Of a stretch of DNA of 64,000 nt, positions 52,489 to 61,914 are shown piece by piece. Both the position numbers and the translations under genes were made by a program. A model generated the notes under the pieces. The model did no database searches and was not told where the DNA came from. It worked only from the letters and a program-made list of their open reading frames with translations. The stretch spans positions 444,328 through 508,327 of the forward strand of contig SLTK01000009.1 in assembly GCA_004347695.1 (NCBI GenBank), in the 5' to 3' direction. How positions within the stretch are numbered: position 1 is the first letter of the stretch; every line of letters starts with the position of its first letter. Origin of the DNA: Chloroflexota bacterium (GTDB lineage Bacteria; Chloroflexota; Anaerolineae; Anaerolineales; Anaerolineaceae).

Positions 52489-53331
52489 ATGCTGCCCATC
52501 ACTGTTATTGTGCCGGTCCGTAATTCAGAGCATCTGGTCGAAGGTTGCCTGACATCGATCTTCAAGGCCAATCCGGCGGAAGTCATTGTAGTTGACGGCC
52601 TCTCGACCGACCGTACCCTGGAAATTGCGCAGAGATTCCCTGTCGTTATCATCTCTGACGGGGGCCAAGGGGTTCCAGCCGCGCGTATGATGGGAGTTCG
52701 CGCGGCTAGCAACCCAACCATCGGGCTGTTTGACGTCGATATCCGCATTCCTGATGGTGCTCTGGAAAACTTGTATAAACAATTTTATGAAGATCAATAC
52801 GATGCTCTCCAGGCAGGGTTAATCAGCTATTCCGGCCAGGGGTACTGGGGGCGAGCGCTGGTCAATCACCATAATAACGGGCGCAGCAAGCACTGGCCAG
52901 GTTTGATGGCGTCGTTATTCAGGCAGCAGGTGCTGCTCGATAATCCGCTCGATGTGCGTTTTCGTTCCGGTGAGGACATCGAAATCCGCTGGCGGCTAAA
53001 GAATGCCGGATACAAGATGGGCGTATCCAGCACAACCACCGTCCAGCATTGGTTTGGCGACAGCTATGAGTTCGCCAAGGATCAATGGCTGCAAGACGGG
53101 AAAGGTCTTGGCCGAATGGTTGTCAAGTACGGCCTGCGTGCCCTCCCTCTGATTGGCATTCCGCTGGTTGGCGCTGTGCGGGGAATTTTGTTGAGCCTGA
53201 CACACCTCCAGCCTCGATGGATTTTGTATTACCTGGGTTACTTCCTATATAACTACACCTCCATCTTCAGCGGCCTGACAGAACGCCTGATAAAACCAGA
53301 ATTGTGGATGCAATCCGGGGCCAGTCAATGA
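52489..53331 (+). CDS. Family 2 glycosyltransferase
   Basis: A 280-residue GT2 enzyme: LPITVIVPVRNSEHLVEGCLTSIF at the N-terminus, EVIVVDGLSTDRTLEIA, and GLFDVDIRIPDGALENL with the metal-binding DVD. FRSGEDIEIRWRLKNAGYKMG is the acceptor/ED-type motif of the family. The ATG at 52489 is chosen since longer in-frame starts lie within the HprK-like gene. A C-terminal hydrophobic stretch may associate it with the membrane. The flippase gene overlaps its stop (ATGA). Confidence 0.9.
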   Translation: MLPITVIVPVRNSEHLVEGCLTSIFKANPAEVIVVDGLSTDRTLEIAQRFPVVIISDGGQGVPAARMMGVRAASNPTIGLFDVDIRIPDGALENLYKQFYEDQYDALQAGLISYSGQGYWGRALVNHHNNGRSKHWPGLMASLFRQQVLLDNPLDVRFRSGEDIEIRWRLKNAGYKMGVSSTTTVQHWFGDSYEFAKDQWLQDGKGLGRMVVKYGLRALPLIGIPLVGAVRGILLSLTHLQPRWILYYLGYFLYNYTSIFSGLTERLIKPELWMQSGASQ

Positions 53332-54752
53332 AAACCGGGCAAATTCATAAACGGATGAATAATCTAAGCGCCTCCCATGAGTTCCCGCAAAACGGAACCC
53401 GGCGCGCCCGGGGTTTATTCAAGCTATGGGACAACCTAAACCTGGAGAAACGGGAGGAATATTCTAGATTTTATAACTCCGGCACGCTCATATTGGGTCG
53501 TGTGGCCGCCTCGGGATTGGGCTACCTCACCTGGCTGATTACCGCCCGGTTGTTTGACGCCCGCGAGGTCGGCATTGCCTCCGGTATCGTCTCCGCAATG
53601 ATGCTATGCGTCCAACTGGCCCTGTTTGGCATTGGGGCAGCGGTCATCAAAACTTATCCGCTCCACCTCCAATCCCCTTCAAGAATGATCAACACGGCGC
53701 TTAATTTGATCGCAGCGGCGTCGTTGGCAACTGCCGCGTTATTTCTGATCTTTGCCAGAGTCTTTTTCAACGAACTTAACGTCGTCAGCGCACTCCCCCT
53801 ATATGCGCTTCTCTTTCTTGGGATCAATATCTTCGGCGCGATTAATGTGTTGATGGATCATGTCTCCATCGCAATCAAACGCGGCGATCAGGTCCTGACA
53901 CGCAATGTACTTTTCGGCCTGGTCACGATTGCTGGAGTGGCAGCTTTACCGCTTCTGGCGGAAACGACCACCTCGATCGCCATCGTCTCAGCCTGGGCTG
54001 CTGCAGGCTTTTTCGCCTGCCTTATCGGCGCCATTCAAATATTCCGTTCAATCCCGTCTTACAGTTACACACCGGCGATCGAAAAGGAGACTGCCAGACA
54101 ACTAATCGGAATTGGCCTGCCCAACTACTTGTTGACGCTGGCGGAAAGGGCGCCCAATTGGATTCTGCCAATCATCATCACCGAAATGCTCTCACCGGTC
54201 GAAAATGCGCGCTGGTACGCCGTTTGGATGATGGCCTGGGTTGTATTTCTCGTACCCATCTCAGTCGGGCAGAATTTGTTCGCTGAAATTTCGCACCAGC
54301 CAGAGAAATTCCGCCGCCCACTACGCCTTAGCTTCCGCAACTCACTGGTTGGTGGCCTGGTCGCGGCCATTCTGGTGATCGTTTTAGCGCCTTTCATGCT
54401 CGGTCTGCTCGGCAAGGATTATGCGGCCGCCGGCACAACCCCGCTACGCATTCTGGCGTTGGCAATCCTACCTATTACTGTGATTCAGATGTACTACGCA
54501 GTATGCAGGGGTACTCAACGTTTGGGGGAAGCAACCGTCACCGGGCTTGCCAGCGGCGCGGCTGGCATTGCCGCTGCCACCTTGGCGGGTATCCAATATG
54601 GATTGACCGGCATGGCTGTTGCCTGGCTGACAACTCAATCGATTGCAGCCGTTTGGGCCGGGTTTCGTATTGCCGTGTTCATGCGCCACTCAGATCAAAC
54701 CTCTGCCAGGACCGAGAATCCACCCGATTCGTCGTCCCAAAGCAGCAGTTGA
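53328..54752 (+). CDS. Polysaccharide flippase (MOP superfamily, Wzx-like)
   Basis: A 474-residue membrane protein with about twelve to fourteen helices starting near residue 50, after a basic cytoplasmic N-terminus (KREEYSRFYNSGTLILGRVAASGLGYLTWLITARLFDAREVG). This first-helix pattern is typical of the polysaccharide-transport/MOP family that flips lipid-linked glycans across the membrane. The C-terminus is Ser/Thr-rich. Start at the ATG overlapping the upstream stop. With three GT2 genes upstream it supports an exopolysaccharide or surface-glycan pathway. Confidence 0.9.
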   Translation: MKTGQIHKRMNNLSASHEFPQNGTRRARGLFKLWDNLNLEKREEYSRFYNSGTLILGRVAASGLGYLTWLITARLFDAREVGIASGIVSAMMLCVQLALFGIGAAVIKTYPLHLQSPSRMINTALNLIAAASLATAALFLIFARVFFNELNVVSALPLYALLFLGINIFGAINVLMDHVSIAIKRGDQVLTRNVLFGLVTIAGVAALPLLAETTTSIAIVSAWAAAGFFACLIGAIQIFRSIPSYSYTPAIEKETARQLIGIGLPNYLLTLAERAPNWILPIIITEMLSPVENARWYAVWMMAWVVFLVPISVGQNLFAEISHQPEKFRRPLRLSFRNSLVGGLVAAILVIVLAPFMLGLLGKDYAAAGTTPLRILALAILPITVIQMYYAVCRGTQRLGEATVTGLASGAAGIAAATLAGIQYGLTGMAVAWLTTQSIAAVWAGFRIAVFMRHSDQTSARTENPPDSSSQSSS

Positions 54753-54894
54753 GGGCGAGGAAAATCGATATGGCAGCCTGTCTGAATGCGCGCAAATGTG
54801 AAGGTCGGGGTGGAAGCAGTCCCTCCATTACCGGCCAGCATCCTTTATTCGTTTCCAAAACGAGATACTTTAATATTACCGGGAGATTGTAACG

Positions 54895-56229
54895 ATGAAA
54901 ACAAAATTGTTACGGGCACTCATCATCAGCACCTGCCTGTTGGCGCTTGGCTTTACTGCTCCAACCAAAACATCTGCCCAGGGTGATGTTGGTTACAAAG
55001 ACTTTGGTTACGGCACAGCCGTTGCCCCAACTGCCGATAAGCCCCAGAGCAAATTGTGGTATCACGATGGAACCTGGTGGGGCGTGCTGTATAATTCCAC
55101 ACCCGCGATAAAGCAGCATCAAATCTACCGGTTTAGTTGGGCCAATCAGTCCTGGACCAGCATGAATGTTGCTGTGGAGGGGCGGTTGCGCGTGACCTAT
55201 GATGTTCTTTCCGATGGCGATAATTTATATATCGCATCGGCCGCTGATATTCTTGGGAGCGAAACAGAAACGTATATTAAAATTCAGACCTTTTTGTATG
55301 ACCCTAACCAAAAGACATATTTCCTCAGCAATACCAGGCAAATAACCAGCAACGCCCTTGAAGCCGTGGTCATCGATAAAGACACCACCGGCAGGCTTTG
55401 GCTCACTTACACGGATATCGGCCTTAACCTGAATAAGAATGTGTTTGTCACACACACCAGCGGAGATACACCGAATTGGGTAACGCCTTACGTTTTACCG
55501 GTCACCCCGGGGGCAGCCGACAATTTAAATAATGACGATATTTCAACTCTGGTTGCCTATACCGAACCAGGGGCTCCGCCAAAGCCAAAGATTGGTGTGA
55601 TGTGGAGCAACCAGACGAATAACGCCGTGTATTTCGCCTCTCATATCGATGGCAACAATGATCAAATCTGGACGATGGTCCCTGCGCTTTCCGGCCCCAA
55701 TTATGCCGATGACCATTTAAACATCAAAAGTCTGCAAGCCGATTCTGCCGGACAGGTATTTGCGGTAGTGAAAACATCCCTGAATTCCGTTTCCGTCCCT
55801 GATCCTGGACAGCCGTTGATTATCTTGCTAACGCTGGAAAATAGTGGAAGCTGGAGCCGACGCACGGTAAGCCAGGTAAAGGACAATCACACCCGTCCGA
55901 TCCTCCTGATCGACGAACAAAACCGTCAGATTTACGTTTTCTATACTTTGTTAATTGGAGCGCAGACGACCGGGCATATTTATTACAAACAAGCCAGCCT
56001 GGACGTCCCTGGCACGCAATTTCCAGACGGCGCAGGGACGCCATTTATTGCGCTTGCCAACGACACGCATATCAACAATGCTTCCTCGACCAAGCAGGTC
56101 TTGAATGGAACGATGGATTTGTTGGTCATTGCAAGTGATGATACTGAAAAATCGTATTATCACAATGTTATCGATCTTGCTCCATCGTTTACCCAGTACA
56201 AGGTGTTATTGCCGTTGATCATGAGGTGA
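54895..56229 (+). CDS. Secreted beta-propeller-like protein with C-terminal LPLIMR motif
   Basis: A 444-residue protein with a signal peptide (residues 1-29, cut likely after TSAQ). The mature part has repeated strands of the type KLWYHDGTWWGVLYN, IYRFSWANQSW, GRLWLTYTDIG and PKIGVMWSNQTNNAVYFASH, suggesting a six- or seven-bladed propeller of the sialidase/BNR type. Enzymatic residues were not identified. The last residues, YKVLLPLIMR, match a hydrophobic-basic ending common on exported Chloroflexota proteins. It lies inside the glycan cluster, 142 bases after the flippase gene. Confidence 0.8.
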   Translation: MKTKLLRALIISTCLLALGFTAPTKTSAQGDVGYKDFGYGTAVAPTADKPQSKLWYHDGTWWGVLYNSTPAIKQHQIYRFSWANQSWTSMNVAVEGRLRVTYDVLSDGDNLYIASAADILGSETETYIKIQTFLYDPNQKTYFLSNTRQITSNALEAVVIDKDTTGRLWLTYTDIGLNLNKNVFVTHTSGDTPNWVTPYVLPVTPGAADNLNNDDISTLVAYTEPGAPPKPKIGVMWSNQTNNAVYFASHIDGNNDQIWTMVPALSGPNYADDHLNIKSLQADSAGQVFAVVKTSLNSVSVPDPGQPLIILLTLENSGSWSRRTVSQVKDNHTRPILLIDEQNRQIYVFYTLLIGAQTTGHIYYKQASLDVPGTQFPDGAGTPFIALANDTHINNASSTKQVLNGTMDLLVIASDDTEKSYYHNVIDLAPSFTQYKVLLPLIMR

Positions 56230-56434
56230 CATGGGGACTCTAACTAAAGCCCATGTTACACTTATCCCAGCAGCCAGAGTATCGCATACCGCAACCAGAG
56301 CTGTACGTTGTCCCACTTAACCAAGCCTGTTCTGGTCTACATGTTTCACACTCAGTACCATCCTTACTGGATAAAGATTTCGGCACAAACCGCGAAGAAG
56401 GTTGCGAAGCCTATTCGAGCAACACGGTAAAAGC

Positions 56435-58351
56435 ATGACAGAGCAAACCCAAAAACCTGTGGAAAGAAAGCTAATGGCGCAGGCGTCAGCCGAGCCGCTG
56501 CGCCTCAGGCGGTTGCCCCAGCCGGGAGCTTCTTTTCATGCTCTGGAGCTGGTAAAAACCTGGATAAAAAAATGGCAACCCTCCCAGGTTCTGCCAATAA
56601 TATTGATCATCATCGGCAGTGCGGTCTGGTTGTCTTCCCTGTCACAGGTCAAGGTGGAGCAGATGAACGACCTGGGGTTGGTATCTGTCATACCGCCTAC
56701 TGGCTGGATTGCGCTTGCGCTGCTGGCGGTCAGCTTCAGCCTGGTTTTGACCGCACAAAAGGTCAATTCTGTCTTAATTTTTTTCCACATGGCCATCCTG
56801 GTTTTCATGCTGTATGGAATAACCGCAATCGTGGAGACCGTGCCGCGTTTTGGGCCTTCCTGGCGCCATGCGGGAGTCATCGATTACATCTTACGCAACG
56901 AAAATGTGAATCCCCGTATCGATGCGTATTTCAACTGGCCAGGTTTCTTCATTATGGGCGGTCTGATCACCCAAATTGCCGGCCTGGATAGCGCCGTATA
57001 TTTCCTCAAATGGTCCCCCTTCTTTTTCCAACTGCTCTATATGGGACCGCTGTGGATGATCAACAATTCACTGACCAGTTCGCGGAGGCTGGTTTGGTTC
57101 GGCATCTGGGTTTTCTACCTGGTCAATTGGGTCGGACAGGATTATTTTTCGCCCCAGGCAATGAATTTCTTTTATTTTCTGGTCATCCTGGCCATCTTAT
57201 TGTGCTGGTTCCGGTCTTCGGAAGTCACTATACCCCGGCTGGTAAATGGGAAATTGCTGCAGAAAATACCGAAAATTCAGGGGGTTATTACGCGGGTGTT
57301 TACCAGTGAGAAGGCGCCACCCGTACCCACATCACTGACGCAAAAGACTTTTTTCCTGCTGATGATGGTGATGATTTACTTTGTCAGTGTCACCAGCCAC
57401 CAACTGACCCAATTTGCCATCTTGTTTTCTGTCCTCCTGCTCCTGATCTTCCAGCGAATTACACCCAAAGCCCTGCCAATTATCATGCTGGTTCTCAGTG
57501 GAATGTGGATCGCCTACATGGCCAGCGCCTTCATGGCCGGGCGATTGAAAGGCATGCTCGAAGCGTTCGGGCAGCTTGAAACGGCGTTGGATGCCAACCT
57601 GGTCAATCGAATGAACGGCAGCCCAGGGCACATGGTCGTTACCCAACTCCGTTTAGGGTTAACCCTGGGCGTCTGGCTGGCAGCCATGCTCGGGTTCATC
57701 CGGCAATGGATACGCGGCACGCTGGAAACCAGCGCAGCATTGCTGGTGGCAGCCCCCTTTCCTCTGCTGATCATGCAGACCTACGGCGGCGAGATGTTGA
57801 TGCGCATCTACATGTTCTCGCTGCCGCTGGCAGCATTTCTAGCAGCAGCACTAATTTTTCCAATCATCAAAGAACCGCCGTCATGGCGCTACACAGTAGC
57901 TGTGGGCCTGGCAAGCGCGGTTTTACTGGGGGTGTTCTGGTTTGGCAGATATGGTAATGAACGCATGGAATATTTCACCCCAGCCGAAGTGGATGCGGTC
58001 GAATTCATTTACCAACATGCAGAACCCGGATCATTAATTGCGACTGTGACTACCAATCTACCGTATAAATATATCAATTACGAAAAATATAAGTACGTAA
58101 AGCTTGAAAAAGAGCTGGTTCTGGGCGATATGGTCTCGTTGTTTACCACACTGAAGAATCCAAAATACGATCATGCTTATTTGCTGCTCACCCGTGCTCA
58201 AGAAGCGTATGTCGAAATGTACTACGATCCTGGACTGATCGATTTCGAGAAACTCGAGAACCAATTGCTGCTCGATCCGCAAATCAAGGTGATCTACACC
58301 AACCCGGATGCAAAAATACTGGAGATTACCAATCGCGAGGCTATCCCATGA
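56435..58351 (+). CDS. Large polytopic membrane protein, glycan polymerase-like
   Basis: A 638-residue protein: a basic cytoplasmic N-terminus, about twelve to fourteen membrane helices (from residue 50 to 520), then a C-terminal soluble domain of about 120 residues starting EVDAVEFIYQHAEPGSLIATVTT. The first large external loop contains RNENVNPRIDAYFNWPGFF. The architecture fits a GT-C transferase or O-antigen polymerase-like enzyme, and position in the cluster agrees, but no decisive motif was found. The 205 bases in front hold no evident gene. Confidence 0.8.
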   Translation: MTEQTQKPVERKLMAQASAEPLRLRRLPQPGASFHALELVKTWIKKWQPSQVLPIILIIIGSAVWLSSLSQVKVEQMNDLGLVSVIPPTGWIALALLAVSFSLVLTAQKVNSVLIFFHMAILVFMLYGITAIVETVPRFGPSWRHAGVIDYILRNENVNPRIDAYFNWPGFFIMGGLITQIAGLDSAVYFLKWSPFFFQLLYMGPLWMINNSLTSSRRLVWFGIWVFYLVNWVGQDYFSPQAMNFFYFLVILAILLCWFRSSEVTIPRLVNGKLLQKIPKIQGVITRVFTSEKAPPVPTSLTQKTFFLLMMVMIYFVSVTSHQLTQFAILFSVLLLLIFQRITPKALPIIMLVLSGMWIAYMASAFMAGRLKGMLEAFGQLETALDANLVNRMNGSPGHMVVTQLRLGLTLGVWLAAMLGFIRQWIRGTLETSAALLVAAPFPLLIMQTYGGEMLMRIYMFSLPLAAFLAAALIFPIIKEPPSWRYTVAVGLASAVLLGVFWFGRYGNERMEYFTPAEVDAVEFIYQHAEPGSLIATVTTNLPYKYINYEKYKYVKLEKELVLGDMVSLFTTLKNPKYDHAYLLLTRAQEAYVEMYYDPGLIDFEKLENQLLLDPQIKVIYTNPDAKILEITNREAIP

Positions 58352-58776
58352 ACTGGAAAGGTTGGAACTGGAAACGCTGGGTTTGGCCGGGGGTGTTGAT
58401 ACTTTCGACTCTTGCGGTGTCGCTGGCTGCCTTTCAGAATTGGCAGTCGCCGCTGCGGCCTTTGATTACGCTCTGGTTCATGGCCGTTTGTCCAGGAATG
58501 GCCCTGCTGCGCGTCTTCGGGTTCCGGCTGGCGGCTGCTGGCTGGACACTGGCGATCGCCTTCAGCCTGGCCATCGATACAACGGTTGGGATTGCGCTGC
58601 TGTATTCCGGACGCTGGTCCTGGCAAGCCGGGTTGGTTATTTTGGCGGCCATCACAATTATTCCCACCCTCTTCGAGCCTTTCCTCAAACGGATTGAGGG
58701 ACCGCAGCCGTTGATCGTCGTCACAAAGGTCCCGGCGCATCCCAGGAAGCCCCGCTCTGCCGCCAAATCAGAATAG
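58348..58776 (+). CDS. Small membrane protein of the glycan cluster
   Basis: A 142-residue protein with four hydrophobic segments (residues about 10-28, 36-50, 56-84 and 91-108) and a basic C-terminal tail. No family recognised. Its ATG overlaps the upstream stop (ATGA), so it is translationally coupled to the polymerase-like protein and may be its subunit. Confidence 0.75.
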   Translation: MNWKGWNWKRWVWPGVLILSTLAVSLAAFQNWQSPLRPLITLWFMAVCPGMALLRVFGFRLAAAGWTLAIAFSLAIDTTVGIALLYSGRWSWQAGLVILAAITIIPTLFEPFLKRIEGPQPLIVVTKVPAHPRKPRSAAKSE

Positions 58777-58781
58777 AGCTA

Positions 58782-59015
58782 ATGATGTCAACGATTGTTT
58801 CAGAATTTACAACTCAACTGACTGTCAGTTCCAGCATGCCTGGCGTTATTGCGATCGGTTTTTTGATCGCCTTGCTGCTTGAAATTGAAATCATCCGCGC
58901 TTTCCGAAAAACTTCGTCTCAACCTGGAGTACGCGCATTGTCAACCGCTTTGGCGCCATTGGTCCTGGTATTTCTAACCTGGATGATCGTTCGGATCGTT
59001 GACCTCGTAAATTAG
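58782..59015 (+). CDS. Small two-helix membrane protein
   Basis: A 77-residue protein with two hydrophobic segments (about 18-36 and 54-75) separated by a basic loop (RAFRKTSSQPGVR). No family recognised. It starts 5 bases after the preceding gene; a second in-frame ATG at 58785 is equally possible. Its size and place suggest an accessory membrane subunit. Confidence 0.7.
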   Translation: MMSTIVSEFTTQLTVSSSMPGVIAIGFLIALLLEIEIIRAFRKTSSQPGVRALSTALAPLVLVFLTWMIVRIVDLVN

Positions 59016-59046
59016 CCTGCCCATTATTCCAAATGCTTATCCATCG

Positions 59047-59868
59047 ATGAAGAAAAACATCGTCAAAATCGATCCATTTTATAGTGAACTGGATGCTCTG
59101 ACCCGCATCACTCCGGCCAAAATATTGGCTTATCTGATTGCTTTTGCAGTTATCGAATTCCAGGCTGTCTGGGTCGAGCCCAAATTAAGTACGTTTTATT
59201 ACGGCTTCATCCTGGTTATCCTGCTTCACCATTACCTTTTTGCGAACGCCGATCCCAATCGTTACAAACTTCTCTTGCTCTCTGCCATTCCCTTGCTGCG
59301 GCTGATAAGCATGGCCATGCCGGTCGGTTTGGTAGAGCCATTGTACCGCTACCCGATGGTTGGAATTCCGATATTCTTATCCGTGGCGCTGATTTTAAGA
59401 GAGACAGCCCTGCCGTGGAGCCAACTGGGATTGCAACTTCCACCCATCCAGAAAACGGAACAGGTATGGGAAAACATCCTTATCGCTTTAAGTGGAATCC
59501 CATTAGGAATCATGGGATATTATTTTGCCGACCCAATCCCGCTGGTGACCACCCTCAATTGGGCTGAGATTTTCGCCTCGCTGCTGGTCGTCATCCTGTA
59601 TGTCGCCCTTTTGGAAGAAATTGTATTTCGCGGTATGCTGTTGCACGTCCTGGTTCACACCTTCGGGCTGATAGGGGTTATCTTCTCCACCATTATCTAT
59701 ACCGTGCTGTTTTCGAGCTATTATTCGATCCAAGGGATTATTTTGATGGGAGTTGCCAGCCTGCTTTATGGCTGGCATGTGCATGAATCGGGCTCCATCC
59801 TGGCAGCCACTATCAGCCATACTTTAATGATTGCGGGGATGGTTATTATCTGGCCAATTGTATTTTAA
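59047..59868 (+). CDS. CPBP (Abi/CAAX-protease-like) membrane protein with degenerate motifs
   Basis: A 273-residue protein with about eight membrane helices. The first CPBP motif EEIVFRG is intact near residue 190. The second (F-x-x-x-H) is replaced by LFSSYYS and the third retains only its His (ISHTLMI, without the following Asn/Asp). The family includes intramembrane metalloproteases and non-proteolytic members; loss of metal-binding residues suggests the latter. It is the last gene of the glycan cluster, converging on the nitrate reductase operon. Confidence 0.8.
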   Translation: MKKNIVKIDPFYSELDALTRITPAKILAYLIAFAVIEFQAVWVEPKLSTFYYGFILVILLHHYLFANADPNRYKLLLLSAIPLLRLISMAMPVGLVEPLYRYPMVGIPIFLSVALILRETALPWSQLGLQLPPIQKTEQVWENILIALSGIPLGIMGYYFADPIPLVTTLNWAEIFASLLVVILYVALLEEIVFRGMLLHVLVHTFGLIGVIFSTIIYTVLFSSYYSIQGIILMGVASLLYGWHVHESGSILAATISHTLMIAGMVIIWPIVF

Positions 59869-59946
59869 CCCCCAGCATGTGAAACAGAATTCCCTGAAAA
59901 GAGAAATTTTGATTCAGAAGCCACTTGTATACGGGTTCCCGTAAAG

Positions 59947-60561
59947 TCAAACCCCGACTTGTTTGGGTTGCAGCACTTCGACCGGGAACTGGAGCCCATA
60001 ATATGCCTGGCCAATGCAGGCGCGGCAGAATGGTTCACCGGCGACCAATACTTCGCGCTGGTTGATAATCTCCTCACCGCAGGATTTGCACCGCGTGCGA
60101 ACACCAGGCCGGCTGATTATTTGGTCCACCGAAGGAGATAAATTCACCCAGGATGCGGTGAATAACTCTTCATCCGGCATGATCTGGTAACCATGCAACT
60201 GTGCAAAATAATGGCGGTTTTCGCCGGGAGCGTATCGGTAAGCTTCTTCTCGCACATTGGACTGCGGCGCCAGACGGATTGCCTGACTGGAATTAACCGC
60301 CACAAAAGTGGCAGCGATTTTACCGTAATCTTCGATACGCAAGGTGCGATGCCCCGGTGTGACCCCGGTCGCAACCTCCAACCCATCCAAAAAACAGCCA
60401 TCTGTTTCAGCAATCACCAGCATAGCTTTATCGCTGCGCGGGAGATCAAACCCCAGCAAACTGGCTCCTGCCAGCGCCATACGGACGCCCAGTACCTGAC
60501 GGGGGCATAAATGGCTGTGGCGTGCGCTTACCTGTTTCAGCAAAGATCCCAGGTCATGCAT
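59947..60561 (-). CDS. FmdE family protein with zinc finger
   Basis: A 204-residue protein of the FmdE type (named for subunit E of formylmethanofuran dehydrogenase). The N-terminal signature HSHLCPRQVLGVRMALAGASLLG includes His and Cys, followed by TDGCFLDGLEVATG and RTLRIEDYGKIAATF. The C-terminus has a zinc finger CKSC...CRAC. FmdE-like proteins often accompany molybdenum enzymes and may assist their cofactor. The ATG at 60561 has a strong AGGAGGTGA; longer reading frames run into narK. It is the last gene of the nitrate operon. Confidence 0.9.
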   Translation of the reverse strand: MHDLGSLLKQVSARHSHLCPRQVLGVRMALAGASLLGFDLPRSDKAMLVIAETDGCFLDGLEVATGVTPGHRTLRIEDYGKIAATFVAVNSSQAIRLAPQSNVREEAYRYAPGENRHYFAQLHGYQIMPDEELFTASWVNLSPSVDQIISRPGVRTRCKSCGEEIINQREVLVAGEPFCRACIGQAYYGLQFPVEVLQPKQVGV

Positions 60562-60572
60562 CAGGTCACCTC

Positions 60573-61880
60573 CTATGAAGGCTTGACAACGGCTGGGGTT
60601 ACCGCTGACATAGGCCTGAATGCTTTCTTCAGCACAAATGCCAGCGCCAATGCGACGATCCCAAAACCAACGAACAAGCCAAACCCGGCTGAATACCCGG
60701 CTGAACCCTGAACGGATACCATAGCGCCGAGAATGGGCGGAATGGTGAACCCGCCAAACGCTCCCAGTCCACCTACCCAGCCCGATGCGCCGCCGACCGC
60801 CTGGGGTACGTATTGCGGCACCAGCTTGAATACGGCTGCATTGCCAACGCCCATGCCCACAGCCATGACGATAGTCGCGAAAATCGAAAGCACAAAATTC
60901 TGCGATAACGTCATCAGCACCGCCCCGCCAAGCATGACCCATAAAGAGAGGATAGTAGTCTTCTCGCCACCCAGTTTATCGGCAATACGCCCGCCGAAAA
61001 CGCGCAATACCGAAGCGGTAATCGAATAAATGGCCGTCAACGTACCCGCAGTTACAGCCTGCAGACCAAAAAACTCGCGCCAGTAAGTGGGCAGCCATGA
61101 AGTCAAAGCAATAAAACCGCCAAAGGTGGTGAAGTAAATTGCCACAAGCATCCAGGTTTTCCACGTCTGCGCTGACTTGACCAGGCTATCCTTCAACTTG
61201 CCCTGTGGAAACATTTCCTGCCCATGCTGCCGGCCAATTTCAACGGCCTGCTCCAGTGTGTTTCCTTGCGCCATTGCCTGAAAATAGGGTGCGTTCCTGC
61301 CCGCGACCGCATAACCAAGCGTCCCAATTACCAGCAGGCTCAACCAGATCAGGTATGAACCGCTCATGCCAAAACTTACCAGCGCCAGCGGCAGCAAAAA
61401 GGAAAAAATTCCAGGAGCCAGATTACCAATACCCGCAAAAGTTCCCAAAGCTGTCCCCTGACGGGCTTTGGGGAACCAGTAAGAAACCTGGGCAATGCCA
61501 ACCGAAAACGTAGCGATTCCACAGCCGACCAACGCCCCAAGCACAAACAAAAGCGGCGTCATGGCCGGGGTCAGGCGATTGGGGTAAAACAACGTAATTA
61601 AAACTGCCAGGCCGATCATGCCGACGATGGAAGTGGTTAACAGGACCAGGAAGGGTTTCCGACCCCCGGCCGTATCCACCCAGGCAGCAAATGGAATACG
61701 CAGGAGCGACCCGGAGAGCGACGGCATCGCTACCAAAAACCCTACCTGCAGCGGGGTTAACCCCAGGGTCTGCTTAATGGCGGCTGCGGTCGGGCCAAAC
61801 AAAGCCACTGCAGCAAAACCGATAAAGAATCCAAGGGTTGCGCCAAACAAACCCTGTTGGGGTGTACCTCTGATTTTCAT
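60573..61880 (-). CDS. narK: Nitrate/nitrite transporter, NarK family
   Basis: A 435-residue MFS protein with twelve helices. NarK-type features are FFIGFAAVALFGPTAAAIKQTLGLTPLQVG near the N-terminus, a Gly-rich nitrate-signature helix (TFSVGIAQVSYWFPKARQGTALGTFAGIGNLAPG) with the conserved WFP, and a second Gly-rich segment GNAAVFKLVPQYVPQAVGGASGWVGGLGAFGGF. It imports nitrate or exchanges nitrite for the reductase encoded upstream. A good gap (11 bases) separates it from the FmdE-like gene. Confidence 0.95.
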   Translation of the reverse strand: MKIRGTPQQGLFGATLGFFIGFAAVALFGPTAAAIKQTLGLTPLQVGFLVAMPSLSGSLLRIPFAAWVDTAGGRKPFLVLLTTSIVGMIGLAVLITLFYPNRLTPAMTPLLFVLGALVGCGIATFSVGIAQVSYWFPKARQGTALGTFAGIGNLAPGIFSFLLPLALVSFGMSGSYLIWLSLLVIGTLGYAVAGRNAPYFQAMAQGNTLEQAVEIGRQHGQEMFPQGKLKDSLVKSAQTWKTWMLVAIYFTTFGGFIALTSWLPTYWREFFGLQAVTAGTLTAIYSITASVLRVFGGRIADKLGGEKTTILSLWVMLGGAVLMTLSQNFVLSIFATIVMAVGMGVGNAAVFKLVPQYVPQAVGGASGWVGGLGAFGGFTIPPILGAMVSVQGSAGYSAGFGLFVGFGIVALALAFVLKKAFRPMSAVTPAVVKPS

Positions 61881-61914
61881 ATACCTTTCCCTCCGCCCTC
61901 AGGGGCTTTCTTGA

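Noticed and set aside
56253-56438. 61-codon open frame between the secreted protein and the polymerase-like protein
   Set aside because: No ribosome-binding site, no recognisable composition, and it runs into the next gene's start.
60562-60942. N-terminal extension of the FmdE-like gene into narK
   Set aside because: The extension is Arg/Gly-rich shadow sequence over narK, and a strong AGGAGGTGA site sits before the ATG at 60561.
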